The notes under the pieces are model-generated. The model had not been told where the DNA came from. It did not search any database and was given only the letters and a program-made list of their open reading frames with translations. From Xanthomonas floridensis (GTDB lineage Bacteria > Pseudomonadota > Gammaproteobacteria > Xanthomonadales > Xanthomonadaceae), in the NCBI RefSeq assembly GCF_001642575.1, contig NZ_LXNG01000004.1, positions 86,158 to 150,157 on the forward strand: 64,000 nucleotides of DNA. The letters run 5' to 3'. Below, piece by piece: positions 24,032 to 33,646 of this stretch (positions within the stretch are counted from its first letter, which is position 1; every line of letters starts with the position of its first letter). A program made the translations under genes and the position numbers.

Positions 24032-25660
24032 CTAATCGGCACTGATCACCCGATTCTTGCCCGCGGCCTTGGCGTCGTACATGGCGCGGTCGGCGCGGCG
24101 GACCAGTTCGTCCTGGGTCTCGTCGGTATGGCGCAGCGCTACGCCCGCACTGAAGCTGATGAAGATCCGTACGTCCTCGTGCAGCAGCGAGCGCTGCGCC
24201 AGGGCACGCTGCACGCGAATCACCGCAGCGCTGGCCTCGAAAATGGTCGAGTCCGGCAGCAACAGCACGAATTCCTCGCCGCCGAAGCGGGCAATGGCGT
24301 CGGTGGTGCGCAGCACCGCCTTGGCCACGTCCACGGTGTGGCGTAGCGCGGCGTCGCCGCCAGCATGGCCGTGGGCTTCGTTGAGGCGGCGGAAGTCGTC
24401 CAGGTCCAGCATCGCCACGCACAGCAGCTGGCCGCTGCGCTGGGTGCGCACTGCCTCGCGTTGAAACAGTTCTTCGAAGCCGCGCCGATTGAGCGCGCCG
24501 GTCAGCTGGTCTTCGCGCACCAGCCCGGCCACCGCATTGAGTTCCTGTTCCAGCGAGGCGATGCGTTGTTCGGCGTCTTCGACCTGGCGGCGTGCCGAGA
24601 GCAGTTCGTCGCGCGCGGCCAGTGCCTGCGCCTGCACCCCGGCGGTGTCCTGCAGCACGTCCTGCAACAACCGGTTGAGGTCGGGAATGCTGCGAGCGTC
24701 GCCGATCGCCTGCGAATAGCCGGCAACGCGGTCGTGATACTCGCCGGTGCTGGTGGCCATGCCGTCGAGCCGGTCGACGAAGGACACCATCATCTCGCGC
24801 ATGGCGGTCTTGGAGTCGGCAATGCCCTGTTTGAGCAGGCCCTGCTTGTAGATCACCTCGCGCAGGGTGCCGCGTGCCTGCTCGATGGAGTCTCCATCCA
24901 GCGGTCCGGCCAACAGCTGTCGCACCACCGAGATCTGGCCCTGCAACCAGCTGCGATCGTCCAGGAGTTCGCCGACGTTCTCCAGCAATAGGTCGAACAA
25001 GCCGAGCAACAGGTTCTGCTGCTCGCTGGCGTCTTCGGCACGCAGGCCGATCTGGTGGCTCAGCTCACGCAGGCGCTGCTCCAGCGTGATCAGCTCATGC
25101 CCCGGGCGCCAGTGGCGCAGTGCCGATGCCAGGGTCTGCGCTTCTTCGGCCAGCTCCGGGCTGCGTTGCAGCAAGGTGGCCAGGGCATTGCCCAGCGCAT
25201 GACGCAGCAGGTCGCGCAGTTGTTCGGCTTCGGTGCGGCCTTCTGCCAGCGAGTCGCCGATATCGATGGTGCGGATGTACTTGTCGATCAGCTGGCGCAG
25301 CGTGCGGCCATAGCCGAGCCAGTCGCCGGCGGCATAGGCCGTACTCAGGCGTACGCCCATGTCGCCGAGTTCGCCATGCAGGCTGGCAATGCCTTCGGCG
25401 AACGCCAGCAGCAGCGCCTCCGGATGCGCGGCGTGCGAGAACAGGCGGATCAGCATGGCCGTGGCAGCGGCCGGGTCGTGCGCGCCGGACTTGGCCTTGG
25501 CCGGTACCAGCTGGTGGGCGGCCATGGCCTGTGCGCCATGCGCGGAACTGCGCACGGTTGGCAGGGCCGCCGCCGGGCGCGCGCTGTCCGCGCCACCCCA
25601 AGGCAACAGGCGGCGCAGCCCGCCACGCGGGCGGCTTGGAAGTTCAGGCTGGTCTGCCAT
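24032..25660 (-). CDS. Diguanylate cyclase (GGEEF) with N-terminal helical region
   Basis: Predicted c-di-GMP synthase of 542 residues. ATG 25660 (M-A-D-Q-P-E-L-P-S-R) was preferred to the longer frame, which has no ribosome site. Residues 1-370 are largely helical with no membrane segment or recognised sensor; a leucine/glutamate-rich coiled coil at about 335-375 (D-A-E-Q-R-I-A-S-L-E-Q-E-L) leads into the GGDEF domain: E-D-Q-L-T-G-A-L-N-R-R-G-F, then R-T-T-D (inhibitory I-site), five residues, G-G-E-E-F at about 457-461 and D-R-A-M-Y-D-A-K. The GGEEF variant is normally active. It is cytoplasmic and divergent from the glycogen operon across 483 bases. The input signal is unknown. Confidence 0.9.
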   Translation of the reverse strand: MADQPELPSRPRGGLRRLLPWGGADSARPAAALPTVRSSAHGAQAMAAHQLVPAKAKSGAHDPAAATAMLIRLFSHAAHPEALLLAFAEGIASLHGELGDMGVRLSTAYAAGDWLGYGRTLRQLIDKYIRTIDIGDSLAEGRTEAEQLRDLLRHALGNALATLLQRSPELAEEAQTLASALRHWRPGHELITLEQRLRELSHQIGLRAEDASEQQNLLLGLFDLLLENVGELLDDRSWLQGQISVVRQLLAGPLDGDSIEQARGTLREVIYKQGLLKQGIADSKTAMREMMVSFVDRLDGMATSTGEYHDRVAGYSQAIGDARSIPDLNRLLQDVLQDTAGVQAQALAARDELLSARRQVEDAEQRIASLEQELNAVAGLVREDQLTGALNRRGFEELFQREAVRTQRSGQLLCVAMLDLDDFRRLNEAHGHAGGDAALRHTVDVAKAVLRTTDAIARFGGEEFVLLLPDSTIFEASAAVIRVQRALAQRSLLHEDVRIFISFSAGVALRHTDETQDELVRRADRAMYDAKAAGKNRVISAD

Positions 25661-26143
25661 GCCAGATCTCGAAAAGGTCGACGTGCTAACGCTCGTTATC
25701 GGCGCAGACGCAGGCCGCTTGAGCAGGCCCGACCGGAGCGCACCGGGCCAGCATGCCTGCATTGCAACGAGGCGATGCGAAGAAGGGTGAGAAGGCAGGC
25801 ATGAACAAGTTATGCAGATGACGACGAGCGCGGCTGGGTTCTCCCACATTCGGTGCATCGCACTGCCCGTGCACCGATGCGGGGATGTCATTGCACTGCA
25901 ATGTGCCGCTTATGCCTGTCCGCATGCGCAACCATGCGCGATGGAATGTGGCTGTCGCAGAAAAGTCAGCACATGTTCACGCATATTTTATTTGGTCGGG
26001 GTGTAGATTCATCGACAAGGACGACGTGGAGTACGCGCGTTGGCCCCGCTCCTCATTCGTTGCATGTCGTCTGGCCCGATCGGCAGACGATGGTTGTCGC
26101 TTCGCCGTTTTCCGTCTCCACCCACTTTACGACGGACGTTTAG
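25661..26143. other. Divergent intergenic region upstream of the glycogen operon
   Basis: 483 bases separating the diguanylate cyclase and glgA. It must hold the promoters of both. An AT-rich patch (GCATATTTTATTTGG, 25981-25995) stands out against the GC-rich background and is a plausible promoter or upstream element. No small gene is evident. Confidence 0.45.
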
Positions 26144-27727
26144 ATGGTTGCCATGATGCCGCTCCACGCTACCAGCGCACGCCTCGAGCGCAGCGCGTTG
26201 ATCCCCACGCTGAAGAAGAGTGGGCGGCCGCGCGATGCGCGCGGGCGTTTCATCCGTCATCACGAGCGTCTGCCGGTGTCGCTGGCCGACACGCGCGGCG
26301 CGTTGTTCGTGGTGTCGGAGATGGCCGACTTCATCAAGGCCGGTGGGCTGGGCGATGTGGCGGCCGCGCTGCCGCGCGCGCTGCGTCACCGTTACGACGT
26401 GCGTGTGTTGATCCCCGGGTACCGCGCGGTGCTCGAGCGTGCCGGAAAGGTGGAGATCGTGGGCCGTGTGCTGGCGCATGCAGCGCTGCCGGCCTGCGAC
26501 ATCGGCCGTATCGTGCAATCGGACGGCTTGCCGATCTACATCCTGTTGTCCAAGGAACTGTTCGAACGCGATGGCTCGCCGTATGTGAGCACCAGCGGTT
26601 CGGAGTTCGAAGACAATGCGATCCGCTTCGCCACCTTGTCGCATGCCGCCGCGCAGATCGCCGCCGGCCATGCCGGGCTGGGCTGGAAGCCGCGCCTGCT
26701 GCATCTCAACGATTGGCCGTGCGCGCTGGCGGCCGGTTATGTGCGCTGGTCCGGCGGCACCACCCCGTGCCTGCTCACCATCCACAATCTGGCCTACCAG
26801 GGCCTGGTGCCGTATTCGATGGCCGCCGCGCTGGGCATTCCCGCCGAGCGCGTGGCCGAGCTGGAGTTCTACGGGCAGATGTCGTTCCTGCGCGGCGGCA
26901 TCGTCAATGCCGACCACGTCAACACCGTCAGCGTCAGCTATGCCAAGCAGATCACCGGCCCGGCACAGGGGTGCGGGCTGGACCGGCTGCTGGCCGGTCG
27001 CGCCGCCAAGGGCGCGCTGACCGGGATCGTCAATGGCATCGATGCCAGCTGGGATCCGCGCACCGACGCGCATCTGGATTCGCATTTCAGCGTGAACCAC
27101 TGGCAGGGCCGTCAGGCCAACGCCGGACAGGTGCGCAAGGCATTCGGCCTGCGCGAGAGCACCGGCCCGCTGTTTGCAGTGGTCTCGCGGCTGGTGCACC
27201 AGAAGGGCCTGGACCTGATCTGCGAGGTCGCTCCGCAGATCGTGGCGGCCGGTGGTCAGATTGCGGTGATCGGCGGCGGCGAGCCGGAGATCGAGCAGCA
27301 GGTGGCTGAGCTGACCCGCCGCTATCCCGGCCAGGTCGGCGCCTTCATCGGCTTCGAGGAAGGCCTGGCACGGCGCATGTTCGCCGGTGCCGACTTCCTG
27401 CTGATGCCGTCGCGGTTCGAGCCCTGCGGGTTGAGCCAGATGTATGCCCAGCGCTTTGGCTGCCTGCCGATCGCCCACGCCACTGGCGGGCTGATCGACA
27501 CCGTGGACGACGGCGTCACCGGCTTCCTGTTCCAGCATGCCAGCACCGAAGCGCTGCGCCGCTGCCTGGAGCGTGCCTTCCGCACCTTCCGCCTGCCCAG
27601 CCTGCTGTCGGCGATGCGCCGGGCGGCAATGCTGCGCCCCAGCGGCTGGGATGTGGCCGGCAAGAAGTACCTCTCCCTTTACGAACACACCGCCGCCACT
27701 GCGCCCGCGCTTGCGACGGTGTCATGA
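26144..27727 (+). CDS. glgA: Glycogen synthase
   Basis: GT5 glucosyltransferase that extends alpha-1,4-glucan from a nucleotide-glucose donor. 527 residues including a basic 45-residue N-terminal extension before the catalytic start; internal ATGs at 26153 and 26156 are possible. The donor-binding K-A-G-G-L-G-D-V is at 65-72. Other conserved blocks are H-L-N-D-W-P (family consensus H-x-H-D-W), [27 protein letters not shown] and A-T-G-G-L-I-D-T-V. It is the first gene of the alpha-glucan operon and its TGA overlaps the glgB ATG. Donor (ADP- or UDP-glucose) cannot be read; glgC is not in the window. Confidence 0.95.
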   Translation: MVAMMPLHATSARLERSALIPTLKKSGRPRDARGRFIRHHERLPVSLADTRGALFVVSEMADFIKAGGLGDVAAALPRALRHRYDVRVLIPGYRAVLERAGKVEIVGRVLAHAALPACDIGRIVQSDGLPIYILLSKELFERDGSPYVSTSGSEFEDNAIRFATLSHAAAQIAAGHAGLGWKPRLLHLNDWPCALAAGYVRWSGGTTPCLLTIHNLAYQGLVPYSMAAALGIPAERVAELEFYGQMSFLRGGIVNADHVNTVSVSYAKQITGPAQGCGLDRLLAGRAAKGALTGIVNGIDASWDPRTDAHLDSHFSVNHWQGRQANAGQVRKAFGLRESTGPLFAVVSRLVHQKGLDLICEVAPQIVAAGGQIAVIGGGEPEIEQQVAELTRRYPGQVGAFIGFEEGLARRMFAGADFLLMPSRFEPCGLSQMYAQRFGCLPIAHATGGLIDTVDDGVTGFLFQHASTEALRRCLERAFRTFRLPSLLSAMRRAAMLRPSGWDVAGKKYLSLYEHTAATAPALATVS

Positions 27728-29958
27728 GCGAACGGCTGGGCGGGCAGGGCCAGGAGACGGAAACTGACGCGGTGACCATGGAAGGCATGTCCGATGTTGC
27801 GCAGACCCTGCAGGCCCTGGCCCAGGGTCTGCCCGCCAATGCATTCACGGTGCTGGGCCCGCATCCGCAGGCCGACGGGCGCCGCCGCGTGCGCGTCCTG
27901 GCGCCAGGCGCCGAGGCGATGGGCTTGATCGACCCGCGCGGCAAGCTGCTGGCACGCATGCAGGCCACCGAAACAGACGGCCTGTTCGAAGGCGAGCTGG
28001 CCGGCGATGGCCCGTACCGGCTGCGTATCGTGTGGCCGGACGTGGTACAGGAGATCGAAGACCCCTATGCATTCGGCCCGATCCTGGACGAATCGCTGCT
28101 GCTGCAGATCGCTGCCGGCGACGGGCAGGCGCTGCGCCGCGCACTGGGCGCCCAGCACATGCGCTGCGGCGAGGTGCCGGGTGTGCGCTTTGCGGTATGG
28201 GCACCGCATGCGCAGCGCGTGGCCGTGGTCGGCGACTTCAATGGCTGGGAAACGCGGCGGCACCCGATGCGCCAACGCACCGGAGGCTTCTGGGAGTTGT
28301 TCCTGCCGCGGGTGGAAGCCGGCGCCCGCTACAAGTACGCCATCACCGCCGCCGATGGTCGTGTGCTGCTCAAGGCCGACCCGGTGGCGCGCCAGAGCGA
28401 ACTGCCGCCGGCCACCGCCTCGGTGGTGCCCGGTGACGCGGGATTTGCCTGGACCGACGCCGCGTGGATGGGCCGGCGCAGTGCGCAGACCTTGCCGGCG
28501 CCGATGTCCATCTATGAGGTGCATGCCGCCTCGTGGCGTCGCGACGGGCATGACCAGCCGCTTGACTGGCCCAGCCTGGCCGGGCAGCTGATTCCGTATG
28601 TGCAGCAGCTCGGCTTCACCCATATCGAGCTGCTGCCGATTACCGAGCACCCGTTTGGCGGCTCGTGGGGCTACCAGCCACTGGGCCTGTATGCGCCCAC
28701 CGCGCGGCATGGCAGCCCGGATGGCTTCGCCGCGTTCGTCGACGCCTGCCATCGCGCCGGCATCGGGGTGATCCTGGACTGGGTCAGCGCGCACTTTCCG
28801 GATGACGCACATGGCCTGGCGCAGTTCGATGGCGCGGCGCTGTATGAGCATGCCGACCCGCGCGAAGGCATGCACCGCGACTGGAATACGCTGATCTACA
28901 ACTACGGCCGCCCCGAAGTGACCGCGTTCCTGTTGGGCAGCGCGCTGGAGTGGATCGACCATTACCACCTCGATGGCCTGCGCGTGGATGCGGTGGCCTC
29001 GATGCTGTATCGCGACTATGGCCGCGCCGAAGGCGAGTGGGTACCCAATGCGCATGGCGGCCGCGAGAACCTGGAAGCGGTGGCCTTCCTGCGCCAGCTC
29101 AACCGCGAGATCGCCGCCTGCTTTCCCGGCGTGCTGACCATTGCCGAAGAATCCACTGCCTGGCCCGGCGTGACCGCACCGCTGGCCGATGGCGGACTGG
29201 GCTTCACCCACAAGTGGAACATGGGCTGGATGCACGACACGCTGAGCTACATGCAGCGCGATCCGGCCGAGCGCGCCCAGCACCACAGCCAGCTCACCTT
29301 TGGCCTGGTGTATGCGTTCTCCGAACGTTTTGTGCTGCCGCTGTCGCACGACGAAGTGGTGCACGGCACCGGCGGCCTGCTCGGGCAGATGCCCGGCGAC
29401 GACTGGCGGCGCTTTGCCAACCTGCGCGCCTACCTGGCGCTGATGTGGGCGCACCCGGGCGACAAGCTGCTGTTCATGGGCGCCGAATTCGGCCAGTGGG
29501 CAGACTGGAATCACGACCAGTCGCTGGACTGGCATCTGCTCGATGGCGCGCCGCATCGCGGCGTGCAACGGCTGGTGGGCGATCTCAACGCCGCGCTGCG
29601 CCGCGTGCCGGCGTTGTACCGCGGCACCCACCGTGCCGAGGGGTTCGACTGGAGCGTGGCCGACGACGCGCGCAACAGCGTGCTGGCCTTCATTCGCCAC
29701 GATCCCGACGGTGGCGGCGTGCCGCTGCTGGCGGTGAGCAACCTCACCCCGCAACCGCTGCACGACTACGGCGTGGGCGTGCCGCGTGCCGGCATCTGGC
29801 GCGAAATCCTCAATACCGATAGCGCCCATTACGGTGGCAGCAACCTCGGCAACAGCGGTCGTCTGGCGACCGAGCCGATGGGCATGCATGGGCATGCGCA
29901 ACGGCTGCGCCTGACCTTGCCGCCGCTGGCCACGATCTACCTGCAAGCGGAGAAATAA
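27724..29958 (+). CDS. glgB: 1,4-alpha-glucan branching enzyme
   Basis: GH13 enzyme that introduces alpha-1,6 branches into glucan. 744 residues with two N-terminal beta domains (CBM48-type, [12 protein letters not shown] and G-D-F-N-G-W at about 155-180), the (beta/alpha)8 barrel and a C-terminal beta domain. Catalytic residues are clear: nucleophile Asp422 in [11 protein letters not shown], acid Glu near 475 in I-A-E-E-S-T, and the L-S-H-D-E-V-V-H motif. Substrate-site G-S-W-G-Y-Q-P is intact. ATGA overlap with glgA indicates translational coupling. Two bases separate it from treZ. Confidence 0.97.
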   Translation: MSERLGGQGQETETDAVTMEGMSDVAQTLQALAQGLPANAFTVLGPHPQADGRRRVRVLAPGAEAMGLIDPRGKLLARMQATETDGLFEGELAGDGPYRLRIVWPDVVQEIEDPYAFGPILDESLLLQIAAGDGQALRRALGAQHMRCGEVPGVRFAVWAPHAQRVAVVGDFNGWETRRHPMRQRTGGFWELFLPRVEAGARYKYAITAADGRVLLKADPVARQSELPPATASVVPGDAGFAWTDAAWMGRRSAQTLPAPMSIYEVHAASWRRDGHDQPLDWPSLAGQLIPYVQQLGFTHIELLPITEHPFGGSWGYQPLGLYAPTARHGSPDGFAAFVDACHRAGIGVILDWVSAHFPDDAHGLAQFDGAALYEHADPREGMHRDWNTLIYNYGRPEVTAFLLGSALEWIDHYHLDGLRVDAVASMLYRDYGRAEGEWVPNAHGGRENLEAVAFLRQLNREIAACFPGVLTIAEESTAWPGVTAPLADGGLGFTHKWNMGWMHDTLSYMQRDPAERAQHHSQLTFGLVYAFSERFVLPLSHDEVVHGTGGLLGQMPGDDWRRFANLRAYLALMWAHPGDKLLFMGAEFGQWADWNHDQSLDWHLLDGAPHRGVQRLVGDLNAALRRVPALYRGTHRAEGFDWSVADDARNSVLAFIRHDPDGGGVPLLAVSNLTPQPLHDYGVGVPRAGIWREILNTDSAHYGGSNLGNSGRLATEPMGMHGHAQRLRLTLPPLATIYLQAEK

Positions 29959-29960
29959 CA

Positions 29961-31718
29961 ATGAACGAGCGCGACGCGACCACCCCGGCCTGGGGCGCAT
30001 GGCCAGCGGGTGAAGGACAGGTGCGCTTCGCGCTCTGGGCGCCGGACGCCAGCGGCGTGGACGTGGTGTTCGCCGACGGCGCGCGCGCTGCGCTGCAGGC
30101 CGGGGCGGATGGCTTCTTCCGTGCGGTGCTGGCCTGTGCCGCCGGCGCGCGCTATCGCTACAGCGTCGACGGTGGCGAGCCGGTACCGGACCCGGCCTCA
30201 CGCTGGCAGCCGGATGGCGTGCATGGCGCCAGTGCCGTGCAGCCCACCGATGGCCACCGCTGGAGCCACCCGCAGTGGCAGGGCCGGCCCTGGGACGAGG
30301 CGGTGATCTACGAACTGCACGTGGGCGCCTGCGGTGGCTATGCCGGCGTGCAGGCGCAACTGCCGCAGCTGGCGGCGATGGGCATCACCGCGATCGAACT
30401 GATGCCGCTGAGTGCCTTCCCCGGTGCGCACAACTGGGGCTACGACGGCGTGCTGCCGTATGCGCCGGCGCAGGCCTATGGCACGCCGGACGAACTGAAG
30501 GCCTTGATCGACGCCGCGCACGGGCATGGCCTGATGGTGCTGCTGGACGTGGTCTACAACCACTTTGGCCCGGACGGCAATTACCTGCACAGCTACGCGG
30601 CGCCATTCTTCAACGAAGACAAGCCCACCCCGTGGGGCGCGGCGATCGACTTCCGCAAGCCGCAGGTGCAGCGCTACTTCCTCGACAACGCGCTGATGTG
30701 GTTGCACGAATACCGCTTCGACGGGCTGCGCCTGGATGCGGTGCACGCGATCACCCCGAACGCCTTCCTGGATACCTTGCGCGAGGCCATCGAGACCAGC
30801 CTGCCCGCCGGGCGCCACGTGCATCTGGTGCTGGAAAACGAGGCCAACCAGGCCTCGCAGTTGCAACGCGGCTACACCGCGCAATGGGACGACGACTTCC
30901 ATAACGCCTTGCATGTGCTGCTGACCGGCGAAGAAGAAGGCTATTACGCCGCGTTCGCCGACAAGCCGACCGACCACCTGGCGCGCGTGCTCGGCGAAGG
31001 CTTTGCCTACCAGGGCGAGCCGGATCCGCGAGGGCATGTGCGTGGCGAACCAAGCGGGGCATTGCCGCCGCACAAGTTCGTAGTGTTCGCGCAGAACCAC
31101 GACCAGATCGGCAACCGCGCACGCGGCGAACGGCTGAGCGTGCTGGTCTCGCCGCAGCGCTTGCGTGCAGCGCTGGCGCTGACCGCCTTGACGCCGATGA
31201 TCCCGCTGTTCTTCATGGGCGAGCCGTGGGGCGCCACCCAGCCGTTCCTGTTCTTCACCGACTTCGGCCCGCCGCTGGACGAGGCGGTGCGCGAAGGCCG
31301 TCGCCGCGAGTTCGCGCACTTTGCCGCGTTCGCCGATCAGGCGCAGCGCGCCACCATCCCCGATCCGAACAGCCCTGCCACCTTCGCCGCGTCGCGTTCG
31401 CCGATCGCCGACGCCGCGCAGGGCGAAGGCGCGCAGTGGGCGGCGTGGTTCACGGCGCTGCTGGGCGTGCGGCGCCACTGGCTGGTGCCGGGCCTGGCGC
31501 AGGCGCGCGCGCTGCGTGCCAGCGTCCTGGCCGATGGCGCGCTCACCGCCACCTGGGAATTGCCGGGCGGGCTATGGCATATCGCCTTCAACGTCGGCGC
31601 CGCCCCCGTGCCGCTGCCACCGCGGCGCGGGCAGGTAGTCCATGCCGAAAACATGGAGGCCGCCGCGCAGCTGCTGCCGGTGGATGGCTTCATCGCCTGG
31701 CACGAGGCGCAGGCATGA
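29961..31718 (+). CDS. treZ: Malto-oligosyltrehalose trehalohydrolase
   Basis: GH13 enzyme that cleaves trehalose from the maltooligosyl-trehalose made by TreY. 585 residues. N-terminal E-set domain (V-R-F-A-L-W-A-P-D-A), then the barrel with V-I-Y-E-L-H-V-G, P-G-A-H-N-W-G-Y-D-G, V-V-Y-N-H-F-G-P-D-G-N-Y, catalytic Asp259 in D-G-L-R-L-D-A-V-H, Glu292 in L-E-N-E-A-N and the third acid in Q-N-H-D-Q-I-G-N. These spell the TreZ subgroup rather than a branching enzyme. ATG overlaps nothing upstream (2-base gap); its TGA overlaps malQ. Confidence 0.95.
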   Translation: MNERDATTPAWGAWPAGEGQVRFALWAPDASGVDVVFADGARAALQAGADGFFRAVLACAAGARYRYSVDGGEPVPDPASRWQPDGVHGASAVQPTDGHRWSHPQWQGRPWDEAVIYELHVGACGGYAGVQAQLPQLAAMGITAIELMPLSAFPGAHNWGYDGVLPYAPAQAYGTPDELKALIDAAHGHGLMVLLDVVYNHFGPDGNYLHSYAAPFFNEDKPTPWGAAIDFRKPQVQRYFLDNALMWLHEYRFDGLRLDAVHAITPNAFLDTLREAIETSLPAGRHVHLVLENEANQASQLQRGYTAQWDDDFHNALHVLLTGEEEGYYAAFADKPTDHLARVLGEGFAYQGEPDPRGHVRGEPSGALPPHKFVVFAQNHDQIGNRARGERLSVLVSPQRLRAALALTALTPMIPLFFMGEPWGATQPFLFFTDFGPPLDEAVREGRRREFAHFAAFADQAQRATIPDPNSPATFAASRSPIADAAQGEGAQWAAWFTALLGVRRHWLVPGLAQARALRASVLADGALTATWELPGGLWHIAFNVGAAPVPLPPRRGQVVHAENMEAAAQLLPVDGFIAWHEAQA

Positions 31719-33646
31719 GCGCGCATCCCCTGCACACCCTGGCCACCGCGGCCGGGGTGATGGTCGATTGGGTGGATGCCAGCGATCAACCACGGCAGGT
31801 GTCCGAGCCGTCGCTGCAGGCAGTACTCACCGCGCTCGAGTTGCCGGCGGCCACCGCCGCGCAGCGCGAAGACAGCCTGCGCCGCTGCCAGGCACAGGCT
31901 GCCGAACCGGCCGCCCTGGTCACGGTGCAGGTGGGCGCGCCGCTGGCGCTGCGCGTTGCCGCCAACGCCAGTGGCCGCTGGACCGATGACAGCGGCGCCA
32001 GCGAAGCGGCGCAAGCCAACGCGCAGGGGCAGCTGCGCGCGCCGCAGCGGTATGGTTACTGGACCCTGGAGATCGGCGGGATCACGCAGCAGGTGGCGGT
32101 CGCGCCGCAGCGGTGCTTCAGCGTGGCCGATGCCTGCGGCCAGGCCGCACCACATGCCTGGGGCATGGCGCTGCAGGTGTATTCGGCCTGCAGCCCCGAC
32201 GATGGTGGCATCGGCGACGCCGCCGGCACTGTCGAATGGCTGCGGCATGCGGCAGTGGCCGGTGCCGATGCGCTGGCACTGAGCCCGGTGCACGCTTCAC
32301 GTCCGGTCACCGGCGGCTACAGCCCGTATTCGCCCAGCGACCGGCGCTTCTTCGACCCACTGCATGCCGCACCGGTGCGTGTGCTCGGCGAGACCGCGCT
32401 GGACGCACTCGATGCCGTGCCCGGCCTGCGCGAGCACTTCAGCGCATTGCACAGCCATGCCTTGATCGATTGGCCGGCCTCGGCACAGGCCAAGTGGCGC
32501 TTGCTGCGCGAGCTCTACGCGCGGGTGTCGCCCGATCATCCGGATCTGCTGGCGTTCCGTGCGGCAGGTGGTGCGGAGCTGGACGGGTTCGCCCAGTTTG
32601 CCGCACGCGATTTCGGCGACAACGATCCGCAGCTGCATGTGTTCACGCAGTGGCTGGCCGCGCGCAGTTGGGCCGACGCACAGCGCGAAGCGCACGAGCG
32701 CGGCATGAAGATCGGCCTGATCGCCGACCTGGCAGTGGGCTTCGATCCCAATGGCGCCGAAGCTGCTGCGGCCGGCGACACCGTGTTGCGGGGGCTGGTG
32801 CTGGGCGCGCCGCCGGATGCCTTCAACGCCGCCGGCCAGCACTGGGGCATCGGTGCGTATTCGCCCACCGCCCTGCGCCGTAGCGGCTTCGCACCGTACA
32901 TCGCGCTGTTGCGCGCGGTGCTGCGCGAGCGCGGCGGCATCCGCATCGATCACATCCTGGGCCTGCTGCGGCTGTGGGTGGTGCCCGATGGCGCCAGCTC
33001 CAACGAAGGCGCGTATCTGTCCTATCCGCTGCACGACCTGCTCAACCTGCTGGCGCTGGAATCCTGGCGGCACCGCGCCATCGTGATCGGCGAGGACCTG
33101 GGCGTGGTGCCGCCGGGCATCCGCGAAGAACTGTCCCAGCGCGGGGTGATGGGCATCGATGTCCTGATGTTCACCCGCGACAAGCACGGTGCATTCATTG
33201 CCCCGGCGCTGTGGCGCCCGGACGCGGTGGCCACCACCACCACGCACGATCTGCCCACGCTCACCGGCTGGCGCAAGGGCCGCGACATCGACTGGCGGCG
33301 CCAGCTGGGGTTGATCCAGCCCACCCAGGCGGCCGATGACGCCAAGGCGCGCACGCACGATCTGGCCCGCCTGGATGCCGCGGTGGAACACGCCGGCCTG
33401 CAGGGCGAGGACCCGTTGCTGGGCGCGCTGCGGTTCACCGCCAGCGGCGTGTCGCCGCTGATGCTGCTGCCGGTGGAAGATGCGCTGGCGCTGGAAGAAC
33501 AACCCAATCTGCCGGGCACCGTCGAGGTCCATCCCAATTGGCGCCGACGTCTGCCCGATCCCCTGCCGCATGCGCGCCTGACCACCGCGCTGCACGGCGT
33601 TGCCGAGGCGCGTCGCGTCGCGGCTGTTTCGGACTCCCAGTCATGA
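31715..33646 (+). CDS. malQ: 4-alpha-glucanotransferase
   Basis: GH77 amylomaltase that transfers maltodextrin chains between acceptors. ATG 31715 overlaps the treZ stop (ATGA); 643 residues. GH77 marks: G-Y-S-P-Y-S-P-S-D-R-R-F, nucleophile Asp412 in I-R-I-D-H-I-L-G-L, acid Glu in I-G-E-D-L-G-V-V-P, and T-T-T-T-H-D-L-P-T for the third carboxylate. An N-terminal region of about 140 residues is weakly conserved, as in longer bacterial MalQ. In this operon it probably recycles short glucans freed by TreYZ and GlgX. The TGA overlaps the treY ATG. Confidence 0.94.
   Translation: MSAHPLHTLATAAGVMVDWVDASDQPRQVSEPSLQAVLTALELPAATAAQREDSLRRCQAQAAEPAALVTVQVGAPLALRVAANASGRWTDDSGASEAAQANAQGQLRAPQRYGYWTLEIGGITQQVAVAPQRCFSVADACGQAAPHAWGMALQVYSACSPDDGGIGDAAGTVEWLRHAAVAGADALALSPVHASRPVTGGYSPYSPSDRRFFDPLHAAPVRVLGETALDALDAVPGLREHFSALHSHALIDWPASAQAKWRLLRELYARVSPDHPDLLAFRAAGGAELDGFAQFAARDFGDNDPQLHVFTQWLAARSWADAQREAHERGMKIGLIADLAVGFDPNGAEAAAAGDTVLRGLVLGAPPDAFNAAGQHWGIGAYSPTALRRSGFAPYIALLRAVLRERGGIRIDHILGLLRLWVVPDGASSNEGAYLSYPLHDLLNLLALESWRHRAIVIGEDLGVVPPGIREELSQRGVMGIDVLMFTRDKHGAFIAPALWRPDAVATTTTHDLPTLTGWRKGRDIDWRRQLGLIQPTQAADDAKARTHDLARLDAAVEHAGLQGEDPLLGALRFTASGVSPLMLLPVEDALALEEQPNLPGTVEVHPNWRRRLPDPLPHARLTTALHGVAEARRVAAVSDSQS

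Noticed and set aside
29951..30201. Long minus-strand frame opposite glgB/treZ
   Set aside because: Low-complexity Arg/Pro/His product; shadow of the real genes.
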